Shown here piece by piece: positions 30,609-39,334 of a stretch of 64,000 nucleotides of DNA (within the stretch, counting starts at the first letter, position 1; every line of letters starts with the position of its first letter). A model generated the notes under the pieces. The model searched no databases, was not told where the DNA came from, and worked only from the letters and a program-made list of their open reading frames with translations. Position numbers and translations under genes: made by a program. Source of the DNA: Devosia ginsengisoli (GTDB lineage Bacteria; Pseudomonadota; Alphaproteobacteria; Rhizobiales; Devosiaceae); NCBI RefSeq assembly GCF_007859655.1, contig NZ_CP042304.1, positions 1,240,001 to 1,304,000 on the forward strand. The letters run 5' to 3'.

Positions 30609-31682
30609 GTGTCGGAACAGGAATTCAAACGCGCGCTCGGTTACGCGAACTCGGCATTTGACCTGCTCAAGCGCAGCAGCATACCGCCCTATCCGCAATT
30701 TTATGAGCTGCTCTATACTTACGCGACGGGCGTCAACCCGACGCTGAACAACCGGATCAACGCCATTTTCCGCAATGGCGATTCCCCGTCGGCCAATCTT
30801 GCCGAAGCGCTCTACAACGAATTCCTCAAATCCGACGTCAATGACCGCATGTCCAACGTCTCGGAGCGCATGCATGCGCGCATCGAGGCGGTTCATGAGG
30901 CCATCGACACTGCCATGACCACGGCGAACGCCTATTCCGGCTCGCTGCAATCGGCCAGCGGGGATCTGGAACGCGATATTTCGCCCGAGGCGATGAAGAC
31001 GCTGGCCGAGCGGCTGCTGTCCGAAACGCGGCGCATGCAGGACACCAACCGCGCCCTCGAGCAGAAGCTGGAAGCCTCGCGCGACGACATCGCCTCGCTG
31101 CAGCGCGACCTCGACGACGTCAGGCGCGAATCCCTGCTTGATCCGCTGACCAAGATCGCCAATCGCAAGAGCTTCGACGAAGGCATGGAAGCGGCCATCG
31201 CCGAGGCAAGGGAAAACGGCACGCCGCTCTGCTTGATGATCGTCGATATCGATCATTTCAAGAATTTCAATGATACCTATGGCCACCAGACCGGCGACCA
31301 GGTGTTGCGGCTGGTGGCGATGACGCTCAAGTCCAACATCAAGGGCAAGGACCTGGCAGCCCGCTATGGCGGGGAGGAATTCGTCGCCATCCTGCCCTCG
31401 ACCGATATCGAGGGCGCAGTGATCGTAGCGGAGAATATTCGCCGCGCCATCCAGGCCAAGGAACTGCTGAAGCGCTCGACCAATGAAAAGCTAGGCCGCA
31501 TCACCGCCTCCTTCGGCGTGGCCGCCTATCAGCCCGGCGATACGGTCAGCATGCTTATCGAGCGCGCCGACCGGTGCCTCTATGCGGCCAAGCATGCCGG
31601 CCGCAATCGCGTGGTCAGCGAAAGCGAACTGGAAGCCCTGCAGGTACAATTGCCGCAAATCCAGGGCATATCGGCGGCCTGA
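30609..31682 (+). CDS. GGDEF-domain diguanylate cyclase
   Basis: The C-terminal GGDEF domain (about residues 190-345) has RYGGEEF and should make c-di-GMP. The usual inhibitory RxxD site five residues upstream reads KGKD, so product inhibition may be lost or weak. The N-terminal 180 residues are helical and soluble (coiled coil around [20 protein letters not shown]) without a membrane anchor. The start is GTG with GAGGGAAG before it. The two PilZ proteins at 22114 and 22899 are possible receivers. Confidence 0.92.
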   Translation: MSEQEFKRALGYANSAFDLLKRSSIPPYPQFYELLYTYATGVNPTLNNRINAIFRNGDSPSANLAEALYNEFLKSDVNDRMSNVSERMHARIEAVHEAIDTAMTTANAYSGSLQSASGDLERDISPEAMKTLAERLLSETRRMQDTNRALEQKLEASRDDIASLQRDLDDVRRESLLDPLTKIANRKSFDEGMEAAIAEARENGTPLCLMIVDIDHFKNFNDTYGHQTGDQVLRLVAMTLKSNIKGKDLAARYGGEEFVAILPSTDIEGAVIVAENIRRAIQAKELLKRSTNEKLGRITASFGVAAYQPGDTVSMLIERADRCLYAAKHAGRNRVVSESELEALQVQLPQIQGISAA

Positions 31683-31708
31683 TCTGCACTATTGCAGCGA
31701 GTATTGCA

Positions 31709-31748
31709 GAACATAACTGGAACACGTATAGTCGTTCTGCCTATGTTC
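31709..31748. promoter_or_regulatory. Two LexA (SOS) boxes upstream of lexA
   Basis: GAAC-ATAACTG-GAAC (31709-31723) and GTTC-TGCCTAT-GTTC (31734-31748) are exact matches to the alphaproteobacterial SOS box (GTTC-N7-GTTC in either direction). They lie 24-63 bp before the lexA ATG. Confidence 0.92.
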
Positions 31749-31771
31749 CGATTCTCTCCCCGAGGGGCCCC

Positions 31772-32485
31772 ATGCTGACGCGCAAACAACACGAGCTGCT
31801 GATGTTCATCCACGAACGGATGAAGGAAAGCGGCATTCCGCCTTCGTTCGATGAGATGAAGGATGCGCTCGACCTGGCATCCAAATCGGGCATTCATCGC
31901 CTGATCACGGCGCTCGAGGAACGCGGCTTCATCCGCCGCCTGCCCAATCGGGCGCGCGCGCTGGAAGTGGTCAAGCTCCCGGATTCGATGAACCCCTCCC
32001 TTGGCGGCCGCAAGGTGCGCTTCGAGCCTTCGGTCATCGAGGGCAATCTGGGCAAGGTGGCCTCGCCCCCGTCGCGCATTTCGGCGACCGAGGATTATGT
32101 GCGGCCGATCTCCATCCCGGTCATGGGCCGCATCGCGGCGGGTACGCCGATCGAGGCGATCCAGACCCATTCCCACACCATCATGGTGCCGCCCGAAATG
32201 CTGGGCGCGGGCGAGCATTTTGCGCTCGAAGTGCGTGGTGACTCGATGATCGATGCCGGTATTTTCGATGGCGACACCGTGCTCATCAAGAAGCAGGACG
32301 CCGCCAGCACCGGCGAGATTATCGTTGCTCTCGTGGATGATGAGGAAGCTACCCTCAAGCGCTTGCGCCGCAAGGGAAATACGGTGGCGCTGGAAGCCGC
32401 CAACCCGGCCTATGAAACCCGCATCTTTCCCCCTGACCGCGTCAAGGTCCAGGGGCGTCTCGTCGGTCTGCTGCGCAAATACTGA
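31772..32485 (+). CDS. lexA: SOS repressor LexA
   Basis: The 237-residue repressor cleaves itself when RecA is activated. The winged helix-turn-helix is at the start ([16 protein letters not shown] to about residue 65). The Ala-Gly cleavage site is in [11 protein letters not shown], the catalytic Ser in [10 protein letters not shown], and the Lys in EEATLKRL. The ATG at 31772 fits known LexA starts; the frame extends upstream over the SOS boxes but that part is not coding. Two SOS boxes point to autoregulation. Confidence 0.98.
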   Translation: MLTRKQHELLMFIHERMKESGIPPSFDEMKDALDLASKSGIHRLITALEERGFIRRLPNRARALEVVKLPDSMNPSLGGRKVRFEPSVIEGNLGKVASPPSRISATEDYVRPISIPVMGRIAAGTPIEAIQTHSHTIMVPPEMLGAGEHFALEVRGDSMIDAGIFDGDTVLIKKQDAASTGEIIVALVDDEEATLKRLRRKGNTVALEAANPAYETRIFPPDRVKVQGRLVGLLRKY

Positions 32486-32812
32486 TTGCAGGGGAGAAGC
32501 CGGTCGGCGGGCGCACCGCCCACTGGCGGCGGGGCCTGAAACGGCCGGATCGCCTGGCGTTTTGCCGGCAAGTATTCGGTGGGCCGCAATGGGGTCAGGA
32601 CGGGCAAAGCGCAGTGTTCGCAAACTCTTAGTAGCGAACATCTTGCGGAATGGCCGTTTCCGTGCCACATAGGGGTATACGTTTTCAGCCTAAGTCGGCT
32701 GCCTGACGCCGGCCTGTCCGGTCCGTGGCTTCCTTCTCTACCATGCGAACGTTATGTCCCCTTGGCATGTTGCCATCGGATAACCGCTCGTTAAGAGCAA
32801 AAGGAAACTATC
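32486..32812. other. Gene-free stretch between lexA and the cold-shock gene
   Basis: I see no gene here. It contains one hairpin, TGTTCGC/GCGAACA at 32615-32640, which could end lexA transcription. The last part would be the untranslated leader of the cold-shock gene, with AAAGGA before its ATG. No convincing -35/-10 pair was found. Confidence 0.5.
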
Positions 32813-33025
32813 ATGGCCCTCATCACTGGCACCGTGAAATTCTTCAACACCACCAAGGGCTTCGGCTTCATTTCGCCTGAAAATGGCGGCAAGGATGCCT
32901 TCGTCCACATCTCCGCCGTTCAGCGTTCGGGCCTGCAGGGCCTGTATGAGAACGACAAGGTGACCTACGAGCTCGAGACCGGCCGCGACGGCAAGGAATC
33001 GGCGACCAACCTGACCCTGCTCTAG
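32813..33025 (+). CDS. Cold-shock-domain protein (CspA family)
   Basis: The 70-residue RNA chaperone has the RNP1 motif KGFGFI near residue 16 and the RNP2 motif DAFVHIS near residue 31. Length and sequence are typical of alphaproteobacterial CspA-like proteins. AAGGA precedes the ATG, and a strong terminator follows 47 bases after the stop. Confidence 0.97.
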   Translation: MALITGTVKFFNTTKGFGFISPENGGKDAFVHISAVQRSGLQGLYENDKVTYELETGRDGKESATNLTLL

Positions 33026-33072
33026 GCTTCAGGCACAGATGACGAGCGCGCTTCGGCGCCGCTCGCACAAGG

Positions 33073-33102
33073 ACCACCGCGATTTTCGCGGTGGTTTTTT
33101 TT
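33073..33102 (+). terminator. Terminator after the cold-shock gene
   Basis: ACCACCGCGA and TCGCGGTGGT form a perfect 10-bp stem with a TTT loop, followed by seven T. Confidence 0.96.
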
Positions 33103-33182
33103 GCTCGGGATTTGGCCGGAGTTTGCCGGCACCGTAAGGAACCGGTGATCATGCGGTTCGGGCCGCTCGGAGAAAACAGGGG

Positions 33183-33200
33183 TTCCCGCTTTCGCGGGAA
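33183..33200. repeat. Short intergenic hairpin TTCCCGC/GCGGGAA
   Basis: TTCCCGC-TTTC-GCGGGAA followed by TGAC is a type of small palindrome seen as a dispersed repeat in many bacteria. Only this copy was noticed here. It lies between the cold-shock gene and the end of the immunity-like pair. Confidence 0.5.
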
Positions 33201-33253
33201 TGACCCGACTGGAGCGGGGCGCTGATTGGTCCCGTGCCGAGTACCGACCGGCC

Positions 33254-33793
33254 CTAGGGCGTGGTGCGAAGCGCCGTGTCGAGTGCGCGCAGCAACTGGC
33301 CGACACGACCACCGCCCGGCGGTGCCGGAGGAAACCGGCGAAGCACGCTCAGGACATCAGGGGGCATTTGTTGCGTGGCGCGCTGGATATGGGCGTCGCC
33401 GACAGCAGGGTCATCGCCGGCCCCAAGCTCGACGGCTCTTGCTGCATGGGCCGTTGCGCCAAGAATGTGTTTGACCTGGGTGGCATTGGGTAACGGATGC
33501 AGATAGGCCGCCGCGGAAGCCGCCATAGCGGCCCGTGCCGCCTGGCTTGCCGCAGCATTTTCCGTCTCCTGCGCCGCCTTGAGCGCAGCCCAGGAGGCAT
33601 CGCGCAGGGCTTTCACCCGCTTGCCACCGCGCGCAAAGCGCAGCGCCGCATCCACTGCGTCGCGCGGGCGGATATCCGACGGTGCGGCCTGCTCGAAAAT
33701 GGCGAGCACGGCGCCGGCGTTTTCGGCCGCATAGGCGGCCACCGCACGAAGCGCGTCCATCTCCAGAATGATCTCACCCTCCGGGAACGTCAT
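33254..33793 (-). CDS. Putative immunity (Imm-5-like) protein, copy 1
   Basis: The 179-residue Ala-rich helical protein contains AAYAAENAGAVLAIFEQAAPSD early on, then AVDAALRFARGGKRVKALRD and AAKAA-type helices. This matches the plan of proteins annotated as putative immunity proteins (Imm-5-like), and the gene upstream shares it. The ATG overlaps the stop of that gene (TGATG), so translation is coupled. No toxin gene is in view. Family assignment is from memory of the pattern and is tentative. Confidence 0.6.
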   Translation of the reverse strand: MTFPEGEIILEMDALRAVAAYAAENAGAVLAIFEQAAPSDIRPRDAVDAALRFARGGKRVKALRDASWAALKAAQETENAAASQAARAAMAASAAAYLHPLPNATQVKHILGATAHAARAVELGAGDDPAVGDAHIQRATQQMPPDVLSVLRRFPPAPPGGGRVGQLLRALDTALRTTP

Positions 33794-34305
33794 CAGCAGT
33801 CGAACACAAACCAGCAGGCGTGATTGCGCAGCCGCTGGTCGTCCAGCACCAGATCGCGGATTTCGTCCGGCAACTGTTCGCGCTGCCATCGACATTCCCG
33901 GCGGCCGGCTACTTCGCGCCCGGTCTCGCTGGTCGCCGCCTGCACTGCCCTTATCGCATAGGCTGCCGCACCCAGCTCATGGGCCGGCACATGGGCGACA
34001 GCCACGGCCTGGGCGGTGGCATAAGCGGCAAATTTCGCCGCGCCGGAGACATCGCGGGCCGCAGAGCGGGCGGCGGCGGCCTTGAGGGCCTGGCGCATGG
34101 TAATCTCGCCGCGCGTCCAGGCATGATTTTGGGCAATGGCGTGTTTCAGGCGATCATCGCCCCGCAAGGCCGCCTCGAAGATTGGGAAGACATGCTCGGC
34201 GCAGGTGGCGGCCCATACGGCAAGTAGCCGGTGGTCGCGGTCGCTCAGCGTGCCGCCGCGACGAACAGTGATCAATCTGGGATCGCGGGGCTCGGTGAAA
34301 ATCAT
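33793..34305 (-). CDS. Putative immunity (Imm-5-like) protein, copy 2
   Basis: The 170-residue protein shows the family pattern more clearly: LSDRDHRLLAVWAATCAEHV, then IFEAALRGDDRLKHAIAQNHAWTRGE, helical Ala-rich repeats, and HVPAHELGAAAYAIRAVQAA. It is translated just ahead of its paralogue with a TGATG overlap. It starts 15 bases after the GFA gene ends in map order but on the same strand, with separate coding. The function (immunity or otherwise) is not established. Confidence 0.65.
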   Translation of the reverse strand: MIFTEPRDPRLITVRRGGTLSDRDHRLLAVWAATCAEHVFPIFEAALRGDDRLKHAIAQNHAWTRGEITMRQALKAAAARSAARDVSGAAKFAAYATAQAVAVAHVPAHELGAAAYAIRAVQAATSETGREVAGRRECRWQREQLPDEIRDLVLDDQRLRNHACWFVFDC

Positions 34306-34319
34306 GCGCCTGAGTGCTT

Positions 34320-34706
34320 CTAATCCAGATACTTGCCCGAACCGGCACCATCCTTGTGCCGCAAACGGGCCGCGGAAACCACGGCTTCGGGCAGCAGGCG
34401 CGCATTGATGCCGCGCGTGGTGCGGCTAGCGGAACGCGGCGCCCAATGGGTAACGCAGCCGCAATTGCTGCAGCGGTGAAAATCCACATGCTTGCCATTC
34501 CAGGCATAGCGGTCGGTGACGCCGGGCTCGGGCAGGCTGCTGAGTTCGGCCGCATCATAATAGACCCAGAGCACACCATAGCGGCGACACAGGCTGCAAT
34601 TGCATTCGACCACCACACTGGGCGCATGCGGCAGGACGATGTTCACCGCACCGCAATGGCAGCTTGCAATGGGGCCGGTTTGCGCGTCGTGCGTTGGCTC
34701 TGTCAT
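34320..34706 (-). CDS. GFA-family (CENP-V type) zinc-binding protein
   Basis: The 128-residue protein carries the GFA zinc ligands: CHCGAV near residue 17, CNCSLCRR near residue 36 and CSNCGCVTHW near residue 79. The family includes glutathione-dependent formaldehyde-activating enzyme, but most members have no proven activity. It lies just upstream of the immunity-like pair on the same strand with a 14-bp gap and may be co-transcribed. Confidence 0.88.
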   Translation of the reverse strand: MTEPTHDAQTGPIASCHCGAVNIVLPHAPSVVVECNCSLCRRYGVLWVYYDAAELSSLPEPGVTDRYAWNGKHVDFHRCSNCGCVTHWAPRSASRTTRGINARLLPEAVVSAARLRHKDGAGSGKYLD

Positions 34707-34773
34707 GGCGTGGTCCCCGAATATCTGCTGTGTCTATAGCATAGAGGCCGATCCGGTTACGGCGGCCCAAAGC

Positions 34774-34803
34774 AAAGGGCCCGCACCAATGGTACGGGCC
34801 CTT
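34774..34803. terminator. Hairpin between the GFA and dehydratase genes
   Basis: AAGGGCCCG and CGGGCCCTT form a 9-bp stem with an ACCAATGGT loop that can pair further. It lies 16 bp past the dehydratase stop on the minus strand. The T-tract is weak (TTTGCTTT). Confidence 0.6.
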
Positions 34804-34818
34804 CTCGATTATTGGCGA

Positions 34819-36630
34819 TCAGTGATTGTCGCGCGGAATGCCGTTGGTCTGGGCAATGCGCTGGTATTTTTCGGCCGGCTCGAGAATGGCGCCGTCGCCC
34901 AACTGGCCGACAATGCCGCGCTGGATTTCCTGCCAGGGCGTCTGGTGCCGGGGGAATTTGTAGCCCCCCGCCGCTTCGAGCGCGGCACGGCGCGTGGCGA
35001 TTTCCTCGTCGGAGATGAGGATATTGGCCTGGCCCTTGTTGAGGTCGATGCGCACGCGATCGCCGGTCTTGAGGATAGCGAGATTGCCACCGGCAGCGGC
35101 TTCGGGCGAGGCATTGAGGATGGAGGGTGAGCCCGATGTGCCGGACTGGCGGCCATCGCCGATACAGGCCAGCGAATGGATGCCCTTCTTGATGAGATAG
35201 GCCGGCGGCCGCATGTTGACCACTTCGGCCGCGCCCGGATAGCCGATGGGGCCGGCGCCACGCATGAACAGCAAGGTGTTCTCGTCAATCTCCAGCGAGG
35301 GATCGTCGATGCGGTGGTGGTAGTCCTCGGGGCCGTCGAACACCACCGCCTTGCCCTCGAACATGCCGGGATGGGCCGGATCGGCAAGGTAGCGGTCGCG
35401 GAACTCGGACGAGATCACTGATGTCTTCATGATGGCATTGTCGAAGAGGTTGCCGCGCAGCACGAGGAATCCGGCTTCCGCCTTGAGCGGATTGTCGAAA
35501 TGGCGGATGACCTTGTCGTCCTGGATGGTGGTGGCGCGGCAATTCTCACCGATGGGCTTGCCGTTGACGGTAGGCGCACCCTCGCGGATCAGCCCCTGCC
35601 CCATCAGTTCATTGACCACCGCCGGCACGCCGCCGGCATGATAGAAGTCCTCGCCCAGATATTCGCCGGCCGGCTGCAGGTTCACCAGCAGCGGCACCTT
35701 GTGACCATGCTTCTGCCAGTCGTCGATATTGAGCTCGACGCCGATATGGCGGGCAATGGCATTGATGTGGATCGGCGCATTGGTCGAGCCCCCAATGGCC
35801 GAATTGACCACGATGGCGTTGAGGAAATTGTCCTTGGTCATGATGTCGGAGGGCTTGAGGTCCTCATGCACCATGTCGACGATGCGCTTGCCGGTGCGAT
35901 AGGCCATTTCCTGGCGATCGCGGTAGGGCGCGGGAATGGCGGCCGAGCCGGGCAATTGCATGCCCAAGGCCTCGGCCAACGAATTCATCGTCGACGCCGT
36001 GCCCATCGTGTTGCAGAAGCCGGTCGAGGGGGCCGAGGAGGCCACCAGCTCGATGAACTGGGCATAGTCGATCTCGCCGGCCGCCATCATCTGGCGCGCC
36101 TTCCACACGATGGTGCCCGAGCCGGTGCGCTCGCCCTTGTGCCAGCCATTGAGCATGGGGCCGACCGAAAGGGCGATGGCGGGGATATTGACGGTCGCCG
36201 CGCCCATCAGCATGGCCGGCGTGGTCTTGTCGCAGCCGATGGTGAGCACGACGCCATCGAGCGGGTATCCGTAGAGCACTTCGACCAGGCCGAGATAGGC
36301 CAGGTTACGGTCGAGGCCGGCAGTGGGGCGCTTGCCGGTTTCCTGGATCGGATGGACCGGAAATTCGATAGCGATACCGCCTGCCTCGCGGATGCCTTCG
36401 CGCACGCGCTCGGCCAGCACGATATGGTGGCGGTTGCAGGGGGAAAGGTCCGACCCGGTCTGGGCGATGCCGATGATCGGCTTGCCCGACTGCAGCTCTT
36501 CGCGCGACACGCCGAAATTCATGTAGCGCTCGAGATAGAGCGCGGTCATATCAGGGTTGTCGGGATTGTCGAACCAGGCGCGCGAACGCAACTTTTTGGG
36601 CGCCTCGCCGGAGCCATTGCCTGCAGTCAT
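34819..36630 (-). CDS. IlvD/Edd-family sugar-acid dehydratase, probably galactonate/arabinonate dehydratase
   Basis: The 603-residue iron-sulfur dehydratase has Cys ligands in SPCNRHH near residue 65, IGCDKTTPA near residue 135 and [11 protein letters not shown] near residue 200. The conserved GGSTNAPIH and [14 protein letters not shown] segments are also present. It resembles the rhizobial arabinonate/galactonate/fuconate group more than IlvD or Edd. It is divergent from dgoK-dgoA, which points to D-galactonate to 2-keto-3-deoxygalactonate. The ATG at 36630 is preceded by AGAGGAAAG. Substrate is inferred from context. Confidence 0.88.
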   Translation of the reverse strand: MTAGNGSGEAPKKLRSRAWFDNPDNPDMTALYLERYMNFGVSREELQSGKPIIGIAQTGSDLSPCNRHHIVLAERVREGIREAGGIAIEFPVHPIQETGKRPTAGLDRNLAYLGLVEVLYGYPLDGVVLTIGCDKTTPAMLMGAATVNIPAIALSVGPMLNGWHKGERTGSGTIVWKARQMMAAGEIDYAQFIELVASSAPSTGFCNTMGTASTMNSLAEALGMQLPGSAAIPAPYRDRQEMAYRTGKRIVDMVHEDLKPSDIMTKDNFLNAIVVNSAIGGSTNAPIHINAIARHIGVELNIDDWQKHGHKVPLLVNLQPAGEYLGEDFYHAGGVPAVVNELMGQGLIREGAPTVNGKPIGENCRATTIQDDKVIRHFDNPLKAEAGFLVLRGNLFDNAIMKTSVISSEFRDRYLADPAHPGMFEGKAVVFDGPEDYHHRIDDPSLEIDENTLLFMRGAGPIGYPGAAEVVNMRPPAYLIKKGIHSLACIGDGRQSGTSGSPSILNASPEAAAGGNLAILKTGDRVRIDLNKGQANILISDEEIATRRAALEAAGGYKFPRHQTPWQEIQRGIVGQLGDGAILEPAEKYQRIAQTNGIPRDNH

Positions 36631-36905
36631 TTCATCTTTCCTCTCGGGTCCGCGGTGCGCGACACTGCCCGCCGTTTGGAGCCGTTCTAACATGGCTTAC
36701 GCCAGAGTGAAGGCGATTCCGAGTAAAAAATCATACAAATGGCCGGCACACCGCCCGATATTCCCCAACGCCCTGAAAATCTTACCAAACGAGGGGACCG
36801 GAGCTGATAATCCGGGCTGTTCTGCAGCGCAGAATCGGGCTGGCTGAAACGGCCGCCAGCCTTTAGGGTCGCGCCGCGTCGAGCCTGCCGCGATGAGGGA
36901 AATAC

Positions 36906-37826
36906 GTGAGTGAGATCGTAGACTGGGTGGCCGTGGACTGGGGCACCTCCAACCTGCGCGCCTGGGGCATCGGCCCCAATGGCGCGGTGACGTTCAAGAA
37001 AACCTCGCCCAAGGGCATGGGAAAGCTGGCGCGGGAGGAATTTCCCGCCGCTCTGGACGAACTGCTGGATAATGTGGCCCCTGCCCGCAGCGGGCCGCTC
37101 GACGTGCTGATCTGCGGCATGGCCGGCGCACGCCAGGGGTGGCTCGAAGCCCCCTATCTCGAAGCGCCGACCGATTTGCGCGGCCTGCTGGATGGCGCCG
37201 TGCGCCCGACCATGCCCGATCCGCGCATCGCCCCCGCCATCCTGCCCGGCGTGTGCCAGAAGGCAGGCGCCGACAATGTGATGCGCGGCGAGGAAACCCA
37301 GTTGCTGGGCCTGGCAGCGCTGACGCCGGGCTTTTCCGGCGTGGTCTGCATGCCCGGCACGCATTCGAAATGGGCGCAATTGTCGGGCACCCGCATCGAG
37401 CAGTTCTCGACGGCGATGACCGGGGAAATGTTCGAAGTGCTGCGCACCCATTCGGTGCTGCGCCACTCGCTGACCGGCGATCTCGATGGGCCGGGCCGGG
37501 CCGAAGGTTTTGCGGCCGGCGCGGCGGCCGGGCTGGATCACCCCGAGCAATTGCTGGGCACGCTGTTCCAGGTGAGGGCCGGTTCGCTCCTGTCAGGCCG
37601 CCAGCCGGACTGGTGCGCGGGCTATCTCTCCGGATTGCTTGTCGGCACCGAAATCGGCAGCAACCGTCATTTGATCGGCGACCAGCCTGTGCCATTGATC
37701 GGCTCGCCGGCGCTGAGCGCGCTTTATGCGCAAGTGCTGGCCATGGCCGGCGCCCGGGGCGAGCCCATGGACGCCACCGCAATCGTGCTGGCCGGCCTCA
37801 AGGCCGCGCGCAGCTTCGCCGCCTAG
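36906..37826 (+). CDS. dgoK: 2-dehydro-3-deoxygalactonokinase
   Basis: It phosphorylates 2-keto-3-deoxygalactonate at C6. The 306-residue protein has the family start VAVDWGTSNLRAWGI, the motifs ICGMAGARQGW and MRGEETQLLG, and CMPGTHSKWA near residue 155. The start is GTG at 36906. It is first in a four-gene run with dgoA, a lactonase and a beta-galactosidase, and divergent from the dehydratase across 275 bp that must hold both promoters. Confidence 0.94.
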   Translation: MSEIVDWVAVDWGTSNLRAWGIGPNGAVTFKKTSPKGMGKLAREEFPAALDELLDNVAPARSGPLDVLICGMAGARQGWLEAPYLEAPTDLRGLLDGAVRPTMPDPRIAPAILPGVCQKAGADNVMRGEETQLLGLAALTPGFSGVVCMPGTHSKWAQLSGTRIEQFSTAMTGEMFEVLRTHSVLRHSLTGDLDGPGRAEGFAAGAAAGLDHPEQLLGTLFQVRAGSLLSGRQPDWCAGYLSGLLVGTEIGSNRHLIGDQPVPLIGSPALSALYAQVLAMAGARGEPMDATAIVLAGLKAARSFAA

Positions 37827-37837
37827 GAGTGACTAGT

Positions 37838-38449
37838 ATGGACCACCGCCACATCATCGCCATCCTGCGGGGCATCACGCCGAACGAAACGCTGGATGTC
37901 TGCAAGGCGCTTATCGCCGCCGGCATCACCATGATCGAAGTGCCGCTCAATTCGCCCGACGCGCTGACCAGCATTGCGCTGGCCTCCAATACGCTGGGCG
38001 ACGAAGCCGCCATCGGGGCGGGAACCGTGCTCAGCAAGAAGCATGTCTGGGCCGTTTCGGATGCCGGGGGCACCTTCGTGGTTTCGCCCGACACCAACAA
38101 GCAGGTGATCGAGGAAACCGTGCGGCTGCAGATGCTGTCCTATCCCGGTGTATTCACCCCGACCGACGCCTTCCGCGCCATCAAGGCCGGGGCGACCGGG
38201 CTCAAATTCTTCCCCGCCGAAGTGCTCGGCCCCAAGGGCATCAAGGCGATGAAGGCAGTGCTGCCGCCCGAACTGCCGGTCTATGCCGTGGGCGGCGCCA
38301 ATCCGGACAATTTCGGCGAATATTTCGCCGCCGGTTGCACTGGCTTCGGGCTGGGCACCTATATCTACAAGCCCGGCATGGACGCCGCCCAGGTGGCCGA
38401 GCGCGCCGCTGCCGCCGTTGCCGCCTATGATGCGGGGAAGGCTGCATGA
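37838..38449 (+). CDS. dgoA: 2-dehydro-3-deoxy-6-phosphogalactonate aldolase
   Basis: It splits KDPGal to pyruvate and glyceraldehyde-3-phosphate. The 203-residue class I aldolase of the KDPG family has IAILRGI near the start, EVPLNSPDAL, IGAGTVLS, and the Schiff-base Lys in GLKFFPAE near residue 128. The ATG at 37838 fits the family start. It follows dgoK by 11 bp and overlaps the next gene by ATGA, so the run is one operon. Confidence 0.95.
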   Translation: MDHRHIIAILRGITPNETLDVCKALIAAGITMIEVPLNSPDALTSIALASNTLGDEAAIGAGTVLSKKHVWAVSDAGGTFVVSPDTNKQVIEETVRLQMLSYPGVFTPTDAFRAIKAGATGLKFFPAEVLGPKGIKAMKAVLPPELPVYAVGGANPDNFGEYFAAGCTGFGLGTYIYKPGMDAAQVAERAAAAVAAYDAGKAA

Positions 38450-39324
38450 GCGCTACAGCAAGCCTGCTGTTCGACAGCCAGTGCCAACTGGGCGAAGGTC
38501 CGATCTGGCATCAGGGCCGCCAGCAACTGTTCTTCTTCGACATCAACGAGCAGACGCTGTTTGCCGTGACCGCCGACGGCGAGGTGGCCGATAGCTGGCT
38601 GTTCAACGAGACCGTGGCCGCCGCCGCCGTGCTGGACGACCATATGCTGGTGCTGGCGACCGAGACCGGGCTCAAGGAATTCGACCTGGCCAGCGGCGGC
38701 ATGAACCGCATCAACGAGATCGAGGCCGACAACCCTATCACTCGCACCAATGACAGCCGGGTACACCCCTCGGGCGCCTTCTGGATCGGCACGATGGGCA
38801 AGGTCGACGAGGAAGCCCCTGTCGGTTCGGTCTATCACTACCGCGCCGGAACGCTGACCACGCTCAAGTCGGGCATAAGGATACCCAACGCCACCTGTTT
38901 TTCGCCGGATGGGCGCATCGCTTACTGGACCGATACGCCGACCCGCAAGATCCTCCAATGCGCCACCGACCCGGAAACCGGGCTGCCGGTGGGCGAGTGG
39001 ACGCTGTTTGCCGATATCGAGGGGCATCGCGGCTGGCCCGATGGCGCCGTGGTGGATAGCGAAGGCTACCTGTGGAACGCCCGCTGGGGCGGCTCCTGCG
39101 TGGTGCGCCATGCGCCTGACGGTTCGGTGGACCGCGTGGTGGAAGTGCCGGTCAGCCAGGTCACCTGCCCGGCTTTCGGCGGGGCGGACCTCAAGACGCT
39201 GTTCATCACCACGGCCGCCAAGAATCTGAGCGCCGAACAGCTCGCCGCCGAAAAACATGCCGGAAGCCTGTTCGCCATCACGGTGGATGTCGCCGGCCAG
39301 CCTGAAACGCCCATCGCTCTCTGA
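38446..39324 (+). CDS. SMP-30/gluconolactonase-family sugar lactonase
   Basis: The 292-residue six-bladed propeller has the SMP-30 hallmarks: CQLGEGPIWH near residue 13 (metal Glu), TRTNDSRVHPSGAFWIGTMG near residue 100 (metal Asn), RIPNATCFSPDGRIAYWTD, and WPDGAVVDSEGYLWNARWGG (metal Asp). In this operon its likely substrate is D-galactono-1,4-lactone, opening it to galactonate. The start overlaps the dgoA stop. Confidence 0.92.
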   Translation: MSATASLLFDSQCQLGEGPIWHQGRQQLFFFDINEQTLFAVTADGEVADSWLFNETVAAAAVLDDHMLVLATETGLKEFDLASGGMNRINEIEADNPITRTNDSRVHPSGAFWIGTMGKVDEEAPVGSVYHYRAGTLTTLKSGIRIPNATCFSPDGRIAYWTDTPTRKILQCATDPETGLPVGEWTLFADIEGHRGWPDGAVVDSEGYLWNARWGGSCVVRHAPDGSVDRVVEVPVSQVTCPAFGGADLKTLFITTAAKNLSAEQLAAEKHAGSLFAITVDVAGQPETPIAL

Positions 39325-39334
39325 GACCTCTGTC

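Noticed and set aside
33200..33493. A plus-strand frame of 97 codons
   Set aside because: It overlaps the well-supported immunity-like gene on the other strand and starts in a hairpin.
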